Assembly (NCBI RefSeq): GCF_900114455.1
Contig: NZ_FOTC01000001.1
Coordinates: 248,001-312,000, forward strand
Source of the DNA: Halogranum rubrum
GTDB taxonomy: Archaea; Halobacteriota; Halobacteria; Halobacteriales; Haloferacaceae
Direction: 5' to 3'
Length of the DNA: 64,000 bases
The position numbers were made by a program, and so were the translations under genes. Below, in pieces: positions 53,702-62,895 of this stretch; the stretch's first letter is position 1; each line of letters opens with the position of its first letter. Below the pieces are notes generated by a model. That model searched no databases. It was not told the origin of the DNA and saw nothing but the letters and a program-made list of their open reading frames with translations.

Positions 53702-54043
53702 CTACTCCGACTCTACGCCTCGACTCGCACGCATGTGTTCCTGTTCGACGTCACCGTAGTGCTCCTCGACGAACGCCGCGAGTGCCTCTTCTTGTTTCGT
53801 CGGCGTCCACTCGTCTTCATCCCACGAGTCGACGACGGTCCATCGCTGCTGTTCGGGGTGGAACCCTGCGACGAACGCCCGTGACGCCTCCGAACTCGTG
53901 ACGAAGAGCGTGTAGACACCGCGCCGATGGCTGTCGGCGTCGGCAGTGAGAACAGTCAGCGGTGCGACAGTGTCCGAGAGAGCGAGGTCCTCGCCCTCGT
54001 CGAGTGTGAGAGGGCGCGCCGGAAGTGAATCGAGAAGCGTCAT
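53702..54043 (-). CDS. Uncharacterised haloarchaeal protein
   Basis: The 113-residue acidic protein starts MTLLDSLPARPLTLDEGEDL. It has a beta-rich core (GVYTLFVTSSEASRAFVAGF, then WTVVDSWDEDEW) and a C-terminal helix with TKQEEALAAFVEEHYG. The composition is clearly coding. It lies 64 bp downstream of the geranylgeranyl-reductase-type gene on the same strand and may be in its operon. Family not recognised. Confidence 0.6.
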   Translation of the reverse strand: MTLLDSLPARPLTLDEGEDLALSDTVAPLTVLTADADSHRRGVYTLFVTSSEASRAFVAGFHPEQQRWTVVDSWDEDEWTPTKQEEALAAFVEEHYGDVEQEHMRASRGVESE

Positions 54044-54107
54044 AATCGTGTTCGTGCGTCGCGGTTCGTAAGGGGGACGGAGGAAGATTGCGATTCGCGA
54101 CTGGCGT

Positions 54108-55361
54108 TTAGAGGAAGTCGAACCGACGCTTGAGTTGCAGTTCGGCGTATCGTGCAAGCACCGGGACGTCTTCACGTTTCAGGAGGTGGAGCATCGACCA
54201 GAGTTTGCCACGGTTCGCGTTCTGTGCGATCTCGTTGCCGTTGCCGTTCAGGTCGCTGATGAGGGCGTCGTACCGGTCGTTCGAACTCAAGTAGAGCAGT
54301 TCCGTCATGACGAGACGCTTGCGCATGTCGGGGGCGACGTCACGGTTCCAGAGACGGTCGTAGACGGCCATCTGCTCGGCGCTGGTGTCGCGGCTGCGGT
54401 GGGTGAGACAGCTGTCGGCGGTGGCGGCGGCCGCCCGACCGGAGCGCATACACTTGTCGATACCTTCGCCCCACAGCGGGTCGAGCGTCGGCACGGTGTC
54501 GCCAATAGCCATGAAGTTGTCCGTCGACAGCGACGACGGCATCTGGATATGGGCCGACCCGCGGTGCTGTTTGCCTTCGATACGTTCGGCGTTCTCGAAG
54601 CGGGGGTCCGTGTCGAGCCAGTAGTCGAGATAGTCGTCGATGGTGAACCCCTCGCGGGCGTTCCCGGTGTGGGCCTCGTTCTGGAGGTAGCAGACGCCGA
54701 CCTTCGCGGTGTCCTCGCCGGTGTGGAAGATCCACGAGTAGCCACCGGGAGCGATGTCGTGGTCGAGACGGAGCATCATCGCGTCGGTGACGTCGGCGTA
54801 GCCGTCGGCGTTGGTGTCGACGCCACTGAACTCGTACTCGATACCGATGGCCTGGTTCTGGCGTTTGAGGTCGACGACGCCGAGTTTCCGCGCGAGCGGG
54901 GCGCTCGGTCCCGTCGCGTCGATGACGACGTCGCCGCGGACCTCCTCGTCGCCGTTGTAGACGACGCCGACGATTTCACCGCCTTCCATCAGTGGCTTCG
55001 TGACACGAGCGTCGAACCGGTACTCTGCGCCCTCTGCGCGGCCCTCGTCGACCAGCCAGTTCTTGAAGTCCGCGAACTCCAAGACCGCACCGGTCTGACC
55101 GTACTTGTAGGCGTTGTTCGGGGACTCGATGACGACGTCGTCGGTGTAGTGCATCACGACGTCGTCCGGGATGCCGAACGTGGTCATCGTCGACGGGAAC
55201 GTCCCTGCAGTCGACTTGTTGCTCGCCCGTGGGAACTCTGCTTCCGCTTCCGTTTCGAGGACGACGACGTCGTAGCCTCTGGTCGCGAGGTCTTGGGCAC
55301 ATTGCGCTCCTGCGGGACCAGCACCAGCGATGACGACGTCGTGTGGCTCAGACTGACTCAT
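54108..55361 (-). CDS. Geranylgeranyl-reductase-family flavoprotein
   Basis: The 417-residue FAD protein starts with the Rossmann motif VVIAGAGPAGAQCAQDLATRGYDV (~9-32). The second FAD motif AIGDTVPTLDPLWGEGIDKCMRSG (~284) is that of geranylgeranyl reductases, and VVIDATGPSAPLARKLG is the usual middle motif. In archaea this family includes the enzyme that saturates digeranylgeranylglycerophospholipids during membrane lipid synthesis. Paralogues act on other isoprenoids, so the exact substrate is uncertain. The start lies upstream of the second tnpB element. Confidence 0.9.
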   Translation of the reverse strand: MSQSEPHDVVIAGAGPAGAQCAQDLATRGYDVVVLETEAEAEFPRASNKSTAGTFPSTMTTFGIPDDVVMHYTDDVVIESPNNAYKYGQTGAVLEFADFKNWLVDEGRAEGAEYRFDARVTKPLMEGGEIVGVVYNGDEEVRGDVVIDATGPSAPLARKLGVVDLKRQNQAIGIEYEFSGVDTNADGYADVTDAMMLRLDHDIAPGGYSWIFHTGEDTAKVGVCYLQNEAHTGNAREGFTIDDYLDYWLDTDPRFENAERIEGKQHRGSAHIQMPSSLSTDNFMAIGDTVPTLDPLWGEGIDKCMRSGRAAAATADSCLTHRSRDTSAEQMAVYDRLWNRDVAPDMRKRLVMTELLYLSSNDRYDALISDLNGNGNEIAQNANRGKLWSMLHLLKREDVPVLARYAELQLKRRFDFL

Positions 55362-55504
55362 GGGTAGGGAGATGGAACGAACGAGAGTCCGCTCCGCTTT
55401 GTTGGGTAAACCGTCGAACGGGTTATGTATAATTCACCCTGTTTTCGTCGTGTGGCTCGTCGTCGTCTTGGGGAACAGACAAGGCCCTGCGTCACACTCC
55501 TCTG

Positions 55505-56872
55505 GATGTAAGTAACCACGGTCTAAAGGCCGTGGCATTCAGCATGGACTCCCGCTCTACCCAAACCTGGGACGGATGTAAGCCCGTTCGCGTTCAGCAT
55601 CCCGCTGTTCAAGCGCACACCTACGGGTGCGCCTCCCTCGGCCCCGGTTTGGTTCCGAAGGAGTTTCAGACCGATGTTCTTCGCTGCGTTGTAGTCGCGG
55701 TGGTTCCGATACCCACACTTCTGACAACACATCGTATCGTTGCTGAGGTTGTCCTCGTGAGTGAATCCACAACTCGAACACCGACGACTCGTGTTTCGCG
55801 GATTTACCTGTGTGGTCGTGATTCCGTGTTTGGCTGCCTTGTACTCGACATACCCGTACAGGCGTCGGAACGCCCATACGTGTTGCCACGTTGCTTCGGG
55901 GATGTTCTCACGAATGTGGGTGAGGTTCTCGAAGGCGATGTACGAACAGCCGTAGTCTATGGCTTCGGTGACAAGTTCGTTCGCTACGCGGTGCAGATAC
56001 TGCTCGAATCGACCTGTCTCCGACTGTCCGACCGACTGTACGTTCTCGTGTGCCCACCGCGTTCCGCACTGTTGAAGCGAGCCACGTCGCTTCTCGTACT
56101 CACGTCGCCAGTGGTTGAACTCGTTCGCAGTCCAAAACGTCCCTGTCGAGGTGACAGCGATGTTCTTGACCCCAAGGTCAACGCCGAGAACCGTTCCGTT
56201 CTCGGGAAGGTCGGGGGCATCCACGTCCGCCTTTGTTCGGATGTGGAGGTAGAACGAGCCATTGCGACGGTGCAAAGTTGCACCTGTCTTTTCCCACCCG
56301 TCGGAGTGCAGATACTCCGCGTGTGGCGTGTGACGAGTTTCGTCGGGCAACACATAGTTGACGGCGACGCGACCATCGACAGTCGAGAGAGTGGCGTGGT
56401 CGTCGTAGAAGGTCACGTTGCGATGGTTGTACTCACAGAAACGCGAAGTGAACGTCGGCAACGACACCTTCTCACCTCGCTTCCACGTGGCGATGACCGA
56501 CTTAAGCGACTTAACCGCTTGGTTGCGAGCCGACTGCACGTGGTTGCTGTGAAGTCGTGTGGCGTCACGCACGTCATCATACGTCAACGATTGGAGTTGC
56601 GATGCTCGTGTTTCGACCCAATCACCCTCAGACGCGACACCGACGACGTAATTCGCAGCCCACAAAAATTCGTCAATCGTCTCGGAAAGAAGATTCGCGT
56701 CACTGTCACTCACGTCAAGTTTGACAGGGACAGTGCGACGAATCTCCATACAATCACAACAATCCGAATGCTTATAAGTGTCAACAAACGGTGGGGGAGT
56801 CAGCCCACCAACGAGCGTAGTATAGATAGCAAGTGTCGGTTTCCTCCCGCGCCTAAAGTCGCGGGTATCCAC
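55505..56872 (-). mobile_element. IS1341-type element (tnpB only) with matching end hairpins
   Basis: Both ends carry 6-bp hairpins with related loops: CCACGG-TCTAAAGG-CCGTGG (55516-55535, right end) and CCCGCG-CCTAAAGT-CGCGGG (56846-56865, left end). The shared CTAAAG loop marks paired ends of an IS200/IS605-superfamily element. There is no tnpA. The left end is 11 bp from the CBS gene start. Borders are approximate to a few bases. Confidence 0.75.
55523..56749 (-). CDS. tnpB: TnpB RNA-guided endonuclease
   Basis: The 408-residue protein has intact RuvC residues: Asp in [15 protein letters not shown], Glu in [11 protein letters not shown] and Asp in [11 protein letters not shown], with a CSSC...CQKC zinc ribbon. 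The stop codon lies in the loop of the right-end hairpin, as in the family where the 3' end doubles as guide-RNA scaffold. It differs clearly from the other TnpB of this window (over half of positions in the N-terminal part differ), so the two elements are not recent duplicates. The ATG at 56749 gives the family N-terminus [14 protein letters not shown]. Confidence 0.9.
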   Translation of the reverse strand: MEIRRTVPVKLDVSDSDANLLSETIDEFLWAANYVVGVASEGDWVETRASQLQSLTYDDVRDATRLHSNHVQSARNQAVKSLKSVIATWKRGEKVSLPTFTSRFCEYNHRNVTFYDDHATLSTVDGRVAVNYVLPDETRHTPHAEYLHSDGWEKTGATLHRRNGSFYLHIRTKADVDAPDLPENGTVLGVDLGVKNIAVTSTGTFWTANEFNHWRREYEKRRGSLQQCGTRWAHENVQSVGQSETGRFEQYLHRVANELVTEAIDYGCSYIAFENLTHIRENIPEATWQHVWAFRRLYGYVEYKAAKHGITTTQVNPRNTSRRCSSCGFTHEDNLSNDTMCCQKCGYRNHRDYNAAKNIGLKLLRNQTGAEGGAPVGVRLNSGMLNANGLTSVPGLGRAGVHAECHGL

Positions 56873-56883
56873 CTTGATTCTCT

Positions 56884-57258
56884 ATGAACACAGAGACTCG
56901 AACCCGAGTGGAGGACATCATGTCTTCGCCCGTTGCGACGATTTCGGAGACTGCCACGGTCAGAGAGGCGGCTACGCGGATGCGCGAACAGGATATTAGC
57001 TCACTGCTCGTCACTGCTACCGAAGCGGGCATCGTCACCAGTACCGATGTCCTCGACGTCGTCGCAGACGGCCGAGACCCCGGTAAGGTTCTCGTCGGCG
57101 ACGTGATGACGGCACCCGTCGAGACGGTCACACCCGACCTCTTCATGGAGGAAGTCGCCGCGATGATGACCTCCTTCGGTATCAAACATCTCCCCGTCGT
57201 CGACGACGACTACGTGGGGATGGTGTCGTCGACGGACGTCGCTGCACAGTTGTCCTGA
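56884..57258 (+). CDS. Two-CBS-domain protein
   Basis: The 124-residue protein is a pair of CBS domains (VEDIMSSPVATISETATVREAATRM and VLVGDVMTAPVETVTPDLFMEEVAAMM). CBS pairs bind adenosine nucleotides and often regulate partner proteins. The ATG is only 11 bp from the left end of the tnpB element, so its native promoter has been displaced. It may now depend on promoter activity from the element end. Confidence 0.9.
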   Translation: MNTETRTRVEDIMSSPVATISETATVREAATRMREQDISSLLVTATEAGIVTSTDVLDVVADGRDPGKVLVGDVMTAPVETVTPDLFMEEVAAMMTSFGIKHLPVVDDDYVGMVSSTDVAAQLS

Positions 57259-57469
57259 GTTACCGGGAAAAATGGAGCGTGCACCGGGTGGCGGCCCAGT
57301 GCGAGCGGGGACAGCGGTAAGCCTGAGACCAATCGGGCATCGTGTGCCGCTGTCGTTTCTCCGTTTTGCACCACCCGTTAAGTGTTTTGTGCCCGAAAGT
57401 AGAGTGTACTGACACGTTCGACGAGGGAAACGAGACCCGTGTAGCCGCCCGAGACGTGGAAACTGGCTC
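57259..57469. other. Intergenic region between convergent genes
   Basis: Contains no recognisable gene. A partly AT-rich stretch CCCGTTAAGTGTTTTGTG lies near 57377-57394. Possible transcription ends of both flanking genes. Confidence 0.3.
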
Positions 57470-58831
57470 TCAAGGCGAGACGAGACGGTAGACACCACCG
57501 CCGTCGGGGCCGACACCGAGGACGTACAGCTCTCCCGTCGGGTCACGCCCGAACGAGAGGAGTTGGTCGAGCGTTCCGCTGTCTCCTTCGGCGATGTCGA
57601 CGATGCGCGTCGGCCACTGGCTTCGACTCCCGTCAACGGCCGGTGTCGCTGCGAACAACCGACCACGGAGTTGGAGGTCACCGAACAGATACGTCCCCTG
57701 TCCACCGGCGAGTTCCGACCCCCGGTAGACGTAGCCGCCGATGACCGAGATACCGCTCACGCCGTCGCCCGAGTGCGGGTACTCGACGACGGGGTCGACG
57801 AGCGGTTCGCCGCCTCGCACGTCGTCGGGCGTCTCGCTCGGGCACTCGCTGGCACCGTAGCAGTGTGTTCCCTCCCTGACGTTCCAGCCGTAGTTGCCGC
57901 CGCGCTCGACGCGGTCTATCTCCTCGTACTCGTTCTGTCCGACGTCGCCGACGAGGAGGCTGTCTTCGTCGAACGAGAACCGCCACGGGTTCCGGAACCC
58001 CCACGCATAGTGTTCGTCGAGTCCGTCCTGCCCGACGAGTGGGTTGTCCTCGGGAATCGCGTAGGCTCTGTCTCCATCCCGTCCGTCGACGTCGATGCGG
58101 AGGATGCTTCCGAGGAGGTTCTCGGTCACGTCTTGGCCGTTGCCGCCGCCGACGGCGTCGTACCAGTCCGAGACGTGACCGTTGCCTTGGTCACCGCCCG
58201 CACCGCCGTCGCCGACGGTGACGTAGAGATAGCCGTCCGGGCCGAACGCGACGTCGCCCGCGTTGTGGTTTCCCTGCGGTTGCGGAATCTCCAGTATCGT
58301 CCGCTCGCTGTCTCGGGTTATCCGCCGGCCGTCGTCCGTCGCCCGAAACTCCGCGAGGACGAACGTGTGACTGTAGTTCGACGGCGTGCCCGAGCGTCTC
58401 GGTGCGCTGTAGCGCACGTACAGCCGTCGGTTCTCGGCGAAGTCTGGGTGGAGGGCGAGTCCGAGCAACCCCTTCTCGCCGCCGAACTCGACCGAGTCAC
58501 CCAAATCGAGCGCCGGTTCGTCTCGGAGACTCCCCGACTCGTAGACGGCGATTCGGCCGACTTGGTCTGCGATGTACGCACGCTCACCGTCGGTCGAGAA
58601 CTCGACGGCGACCGGCGCGTCGAACCCGGTCGCCAGCGTCTCCAGCGCAACCGTCTCCAGCGGCGTCGACTCGGGCGTTTCCGTCGACCCGTTGTCCGTC
58701 GACTGTGTCCCAGCCGCCGACGTGGTGGCTGTCGTCTGGTTCGAGGGGGCTTGGCTACATCCGGCGACCCCACAGACGACACCGGCGACTCCCCACCCGA
58801 GAAGTTGGCGTCTGGTCGGCCTGTTCGTCAT
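57470..58831 (-). CDS. Exported PQQ-type sugar (glucose/sorbosone) dehydrogenase lipoprotein
   Basis: The 453-residue protein has a twin-arginine signal (TRRQLLGWGVAG) and a lipobox VAGC at residue ~25, so it is a lipid-anchored surface protein. The six-bladed beta-propeller of soluble aldose dehydrogenases is visible: LLGLALHPDFAENRRLYVRYS, GNHNAGDVAFGPDGYLYVTVGDGG, AWGFRNPWRFSFD and GGYVYRG. Family members oxidise sugars with PQQ; whether this one holds PQQ cannot be read from sequence. It stands alone. Confidence 0.88.
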   Translation of the reverse strand: MTNRPTRRQLLGWGVAGVVCGVAGCSQAPSNQTTATTSAAGTQSTDNGSTETPESTPLETVALETLATGFDAPVAVEFSTDGERAYIADQVGRIAVYESGSLRDEPALDLGDSVEFGGEKGLLGLALHPDFAENRRLYVRYSAPRRSGTPSNYSHTFVLAEFRATDDGRRITRDSERTILEIPQPQGNHNAGDVAFGPDGYLYVTVGDGGAGGDQGNGHVSDWYDAVGGGNGQDVTENLLGSILRIDVDGRDGDRAYAIPEDNPLVGQDGLDEHYAWGFRNPWRFSFDEDSLLVGDVGQNEYEEIDRVERGGNYGWNVREGTHCYGASECPSETPDDVRGGEPLVDPVVEYPHSGDGVSGISVIGGYVYRGSELAGGQGTYLFGDLQLRGRLFAATPAVDGSRSQWPTRIVDIAEGDSGTLDQLLSFGRDPTGELYVLGVGPDGGGVYRLVSP

Positions 58832-58921
58832 GTCCCACTACAGGAGTCTCCGACAGAAATACGTGTGTGTCGGCGTCGTCTTCGCCGTCTCGTCGTCAGC
58901 TGCGTCGGCGTCGAGACGTCG

Positions 58922-59395
58922 TCACCACGTGTCGGTGACTTCGATGTCGAGGACGAGCGTCTTGCCGGCGAGTTCGTGGTTGAAGTCGACTGCGATTTCG
59001 TCGTCACGGATGGCGGTCACGTCACCGTGGAGATCGTTCTCCGCGTGGACGTGGAGACCGACTTCGGGGTCCTGTCCGACCATCGCCTCGAACGTCTCGC
59101 GGTCGTACTGGCGCACGCGCTCGTCGTCCACCTCGCCGTACGCCTTCTCCGGCGGAATCGTCACGCTCGCTTCCTCGCCGACGTCCATCCCGACGAGTGC
59201 CTCGTCGAGGCCTTCGATGACCGCACCCTCGCCGACGGCGAACACGAGCGGTGTGTAGTCCTCGCGACTCGCGCCTTGCGCTTCGACCAGTCCGTGCTCC
59301 ACCGCGACGTCGTATCGTGAGGTGTTGAAGACGTTACCGTCCTCGAAGCGACCTACGTACTCGACGGAGACGGTGTCGCCGGGTTCGATAGCCAT
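58922..59395 (-). CDS. FKBP-type peptidyl-prolyl isomerase (SlyD-like)
   Basis: The 157-residue protein has FKBP motifs GDTVSVEYVGRFEDGNVFNTS and VIEGLDEALVGMDVGEEASVTIPPEKAYGE, then an inserted-flap domain (ERVRQYDRETFEA... VGLHVHAEND) and DFNHELAGKTLVLDIEV at the end. This is the SlyD layout, which combines isomerase and chaperone activity. It lacks the His-rich metal tail of E. coli SlyD. Cytoplasmic. Confidence 0.95.
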   Translation of the reverse strand: MAIEPGDTVSVEYVGRFEDGNVFNTSRYDVAVEHGLVEAQGASREDYTPLVFAVGEGAVIEGLDEALVGMDVGEEASVTIPPEKAYGEVDDERVRQYDRETFEAMVGQDPEVGLHVHAENDLHGDVTAIRDDEIAVDFNHELAGKTLVLDIEVTDTW

Positions 59396-59483
59396 GTGTG
59401 AGACTCGGGCCGACCGATGGATAAACGTCGTTATCGAGCGTCGTGGTCGGACGGGACGAAACGAACGACGGACGGTTCGTTCC

Positions 59484-61817
59484 TTAGCTGCCGCCGAGCA
59501 CGCGCTTGAACAGCGTGAACGTCAGCAGGGTGAAGAACAGACCGTTCAACATCCCCTGACTCGCCGCGAGCACTCGGGCACCCGCACCGAGCGGGTTGAT
59601 GTCGCCATAGCCGACGGTGCTGAAGCTGATGTAGCTGTAGTAGACGTTGTCGAAGAGCACTTCGAGCGCCGTCTTGTCCACCGCCCCCGGGTCGAGGACG
59701 CTCCCGGCCTGCGTCAGGAACGGCCCACCGAACGCGTACAGCAGACCGAACAGCGCCGGTAGGAGGAAGGTGAACGCGGCGATTCGAGGAAGTCGGTTGC
59801 CGTAGCCACAGGTGACCTGCATGAACAGGTTGAGACCGACGCTCGCGGCCTTCTTCCCGCGCCCCCATGCGTTCAGCGAGTACTCGTTGAGGATGATGTC
59901 GAGGTTCTTCTTTCGGTTGTAGTAGTAGTGTTTGAACTCGAACTCACGACTCGCCGGTGTGTCGCCGACGGCGTCGGCGCTATCCTGCGCTTTTCGGTAC
60001 GTCTCCTCGACGATTTCGTTCGTCATCTCGACGGCGAACTGTCCCGTCGCCTCGTTCCCGGTGAAGTCGTGAATCGTCCAGTCGTTGCGTTCGAGATACG
60101 CGTGGTGGTTGCTAAAGTCGAAGTGGTCGAAGTCGGTGAGACAGAACCGAAAGCTGTCGAGCAGTTCGTGTTCGTTGCCTTCACCCTCCAGTTGGAGGTC
60201 ACCGACCGTCGCCCGCGTGAGGTCGTACGGGATGGCGCTGCCGCCGACCTGTGAGATGGTCCCCCCGTCGATTGTCGCGTCGGTGAGGTCGACGTAGGTG
60301 TCGCGGTCACCGCCGAGCAGTCTGAACGTCGCCGTCTCGTGGAAGGCGGCCTGCCGGAAGTCACACCGCTCCTGGAACGTCGTCTCTCGAAACGAGACGT
60401 TGGTGAAGTTCGCCGCCTCGAACGTGGCGCTGTCGTGGAAGTCGGCCTCGTCGAACGAGGCGTTCTCTTCGAGATGTCGCGCTTCACCCTCGAACACCGT
60501 CCCACGGAAGGCGGCCATCCCGTGGAACGTCGCACCACGGAAACTCGCGTCCTCGTTGAACCGTGCCTCGTCGAAGCGGACGAGTCGGTCGAACGCGGCG
60601 TGTTCGAAGGTGACGTCGCCGTCGAACGTCGCTTCGGTGGCGACGACGTCGTCGCCGAAACTACTCTCCGTGAAGTCGACTTCGCCCTCGAACGTCGCGT
60701 GGACGAGGTCGAACTCACCGTCGACCTGCACGCGGTGGCAGTCCGCACGCGCGGTGAACGTCGCTCGGTCGAAGTTGACCGGCCCCTTGAACGCGACGTC
60801 CTTGAAGTCCGCGTAGCGGAACTTCGCGAGTTTGTAGTCGGCCTCGCGTTCGAACACCGCACCTTCGAACGTCACGTCGTCGTTCGTCGTCCGACTACCG
60901 CCGCGGAACTCGACGCCGCGGAACTCGGCCAACTGGACGAACCGCACGTCGGCGAAACTCACGTCGTCGGCGAAGCGCGCCTCGTCGAAGTCGGCCATCT
61001 GTTGGAACGTCGCCCCGTCGAACCGGGCGTCACCCTCGAACGTCGCGTGCTCGAAGTCCGACCCGGCGGTGAACTGCGTGCCCTCGAACGTGACGTAGTC
61101 GAACGTCGCCTGTCGGAAACTCGCGTCGTCGCGAAACGTCGCGTCGGCGAACGAGAGGTGGTCGTCGAGGACGTGGCTACTCCCGTTGGTCTCGACGTTT
61201 CGGAAGTGTACGATGCCCTGAAACGTCGCCCCGCGAAAGGTCGTGTCGCTCTGGAACGTCGTCTCGTCACAGTCGACGTCGCCCTGAAACACCGCGCCGT
61301 CGAAGTGGACGTCCTGTTGGAACGTCGCCTCGTCCGTCGTGACGTCGCCACGGACCGTCACCTCGTCGGCTTCGACGTCGCCAGTGACGGTGGCGTCTTC
61401 GAACTTGAGGCGGCCGACCGTCGCCTCCTGGAGGATGAGTCCCTGGTCGAGACGGCCGTGCGTGAAGTCCAACCCTTCGATATCGGCGTGTCGGAAGTTG
61501 AGCACGTGGTTGGTCGCCCCGTTGACGTCCTGATACGTGAACGAGAGGTGTGGCAAGTCCGCGCCGACGTACTCGTTGACGCGCGTGTCTGGCGACTGGA
61601 GGTTCGCCCGAAGCGACTCGACGATGTCCTCCGACCGAACGTCGCACGCGGCGCGTTCGTCTCGACTCATATGGAAGACGCAGTGGTCGCTGTCGGGGTG
61701 CGGTTCGTGTGGGCACTCCCACGTCGTCTGCAGTCCGGCGTCGGTCTCCGTCGACGGGTCGAACGTGTATCGACAGGTCGCCGACATCAGGGCTGGTTGT
61801 GTCTCATTTCTCGACAT
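59484..61817 (-). CDS. Pentapeptide-repeat potassium-channel fusion
   Basis: The 777-residue protein has three parts. Residues ~13-50 hold a Cys/His cluster (CRYTF, WECPHEP, HCVFH) likely to bind zinc. Residues ~95-590 are more than sixty pentapeptide-type repeats (ATFEGDARFDGATF), expected to form a right-handed beta-helix. The C-terminus is a two-helix pore: CGYGNRLPR (~660), the first membrane helix (~673-695), the selectivity filter TVGYGD (734-739) and the second helix (~746-772). The filter is that of potassium channels. The beta-helix should sit in the cytoplasm as a gating or docking part. Confidence 0.88.
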   Translation of the reverse strand: MSRNETQPALMSATCRYTFDPSTETDAGLQTTWECPHEPHPDSDHCVFHMSRDERAACDVRSEDIVESLRANLQSPDTRVNEYVGADLPHLSFTYQDVNGATNHVLNFRHADIEGLDFTHGRLDQGLILQEATVGRLKFEDATVTGDVEADEVTVRGDVTTDEATFQQDVHFDGAVFQGDVDCDETTFQSDTTFRGATFQGIVHFRNVETNGSSHVLDDHLSFADATFRDDASFRQATFDYVTFEGTQFTAGSDFEHATFEGDARFDGATFQQMADFDEARFADDVSFADVRFVQLAEFRGVEFRGGSRTTNDDVTFEGAVFEREADYKLAKFRYADFKDVAFKGPVNFDRATFTARADCHRVQVDGEFDLVHATFEGEVDFTESSFGDDVVATEATFDGDVTFEHAAFDRLVRFDEARFNEDASFRGATFHGMAAFRGTVFEGEARHLEENASFDEADFHDSATFEAANFTNVSFRETTFQERCDFRQAAFHETATFRLLGGDRDTYVDLTDATIDGGTISQVGGSAIPYDLTRATVGDLQLEGEGNEHELLDSFRFCLTDFDHFDFSNHHAYLERNDWTIHDFTGNEATGQFAVEMTNEIVEETYRKAQDSADAVGDTPASREFEFKHYYYNRKKNLDIILNEYSLNAWGRGKKAASVGLNLFMQVTCGYGNRLPRIAAFTFLLPALFGLLYAFGGPFLTQAGSVLDPGAVDKTALEVLFDNVYYSYISFSTVGYGDINPLGAGARVLAASQGMLNGLFFTLLTFTLFKRVLGGS

Positions 61818-61944
61818 GGCTGGAGGTGGGCGTGAGACCCAGACTGGATACGGCCGAGTCCGGGCCTGGAGGTTGTCTGGCGTTCAGTTCCTCGTTCTCT
61901 AACATATATGTTCGGGAGAGTATCGCTCGCTTCGACACCCTCGC

Positions 61945-62895
61945 TCACTCCAGTACGGCACGACGCTCGTCTGGCGACAGTTCGGCGTGAACGGCGTTCG
62001 GCGAGCAGTGTTCACACTCGCAAGCCGGATTGGTGCTCTGTTCGTACGTCCACAGCGGTCGGCCAAAGAGGAAGAACGCCTCCAGTTGGTGGCGTTCGAC
62101 GACGGCGTCGGCGGCCCGTCCGCAGTTCGGACACCACTCCTCGTCGTCGGTGGGCACCTGGAAGGTCACCTTCCGGCGGCCGAATCCGGCGTTAGAGTAG
62201 GCTTCGCGTCGCGACATCTCCACGAGGTCCTCGGCCGGGTAGGGTTTCTCGTCGACTTCGTTGTCGAACCCGGCCTCGCTGACGACGTCGGCGGTGAGAT
62301 ACGGCCCGACGTGGACGGTGTTCTCGTAGCCGACGAAGTGAATCGACAGTTCCGCGCTCCGGCCGTCGACGTGGACGTCGTGACCGTGACCGACGAGGTA
62401 GAGTTCGAGGTTCTGCCGCGTCTTCGTCAGTTCCACCTCGTGGTCCATCCCGACGGCGTAGACGCCCGTCGAGGGGTCGCTCGCCGACCCCGACTGTTGC
62501 CATCCGACCGTCGCGACGTCGTACTCGTCGGGCGTCGCATCGGGCGTCTTCTCGTCGGTGTAGACGTTCTCCGCACCGGGCGCGGTGAACGCGCTGTCGG
62601 CGGCGTCGACGGCGACGAACACGTCCTCGGCGTCGCTGACGACGACGTCACCGTCGACCCGTTCGACGTAGCCGTCTTCGAGGTTGCCGCCGATGGCCGT
62701 CTCCGCGTCGGGGACGGTCGTGTCGCTCTCGACGGCCTGATGCGTGAACACGTACTCGGCGTTCTGTACCGTGAGGTCGCCGCCGACGCTGTCTGACGTG
62801 ACGAACACGTCTGCGGGGTCTCTGAGTTCGACTGGCGGCCGTTCGGAGCCAGCGAGCGTCACGTCACCGTCGTAGTGCTGTGGATTTGCGGTCAT
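61945..62895 (-). CDS. Uncharacterised protein with C-terminal zinc-binding region
   Basis: The 316-residue protein starts MTANPQHYDGDVTL. Residues ~10-150 are repetitive beta strands (DVVVSDAEDVFVA, AENVYTDEK), perhaps a beta-solenoid. The C-terminal third has WCPNCGRAADAVVERHQLE and PACECEHCSPN, a four-Cys zinc site. It overlaps the DUF2617 gene by 4 bp and is part of an operon with spermidine synthase. I do not recognise the family. Confidence 0.65.
   Translation of the reverse strand: MTANPQHYDGDVTLAGSERPPVELRDPADVFVTSDSVGGDLTVQNAEYVFTHQAVESDTTVPDAETAIGGNLEDGYVERVDGDVVVSDAEDVFVAVDAADSAFTAPGAENVYTDEKTPDATPDEYDVATVGWQQSGSASDPSTGVYAVGMDHEVELTKTRQNLELYLVGHGHDVHVDGRSAELSIHFVGYENTVHVGPYLTADVVSEAGFDNEVDEKPYPAEDLVEMSRREAYSNAGFGRRKVTFQVPTDDEEWCPNCGRAADAVVERHQLEAFFLFGRPLWTYEQSTNPACECEHCSPNAVHAELSPDERRAVLE

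Noticed and set aside
53511-53759. 82-codon plus-strand frame with a hydrophobic stretch
   Set aside because: It overlaps the 3' end of a better supported minus-strand gene, and its C-terminus is low quality; no family pattern.
54135-55367. 410-codon frame antisense to the geranylgeranyl-reductase gene
   Set aside because: Acidic composition makes it look real, but the opposite frame carries complete FAD motifs; antisense of GC-rich acidic genes often gives such frames.
55532-56887. 451-codon frame antisense to the second tnpB
   Set aside because: Catalytic RuvC and zinc motifs are all on the minus strand.
60339-61835. 498-codon frame antisense to the pentapeptide channel gene
   Set aside because: It reflects the repeat pattern of the real gene; the minus frame has the TVGYGD filter and ordered repeats.
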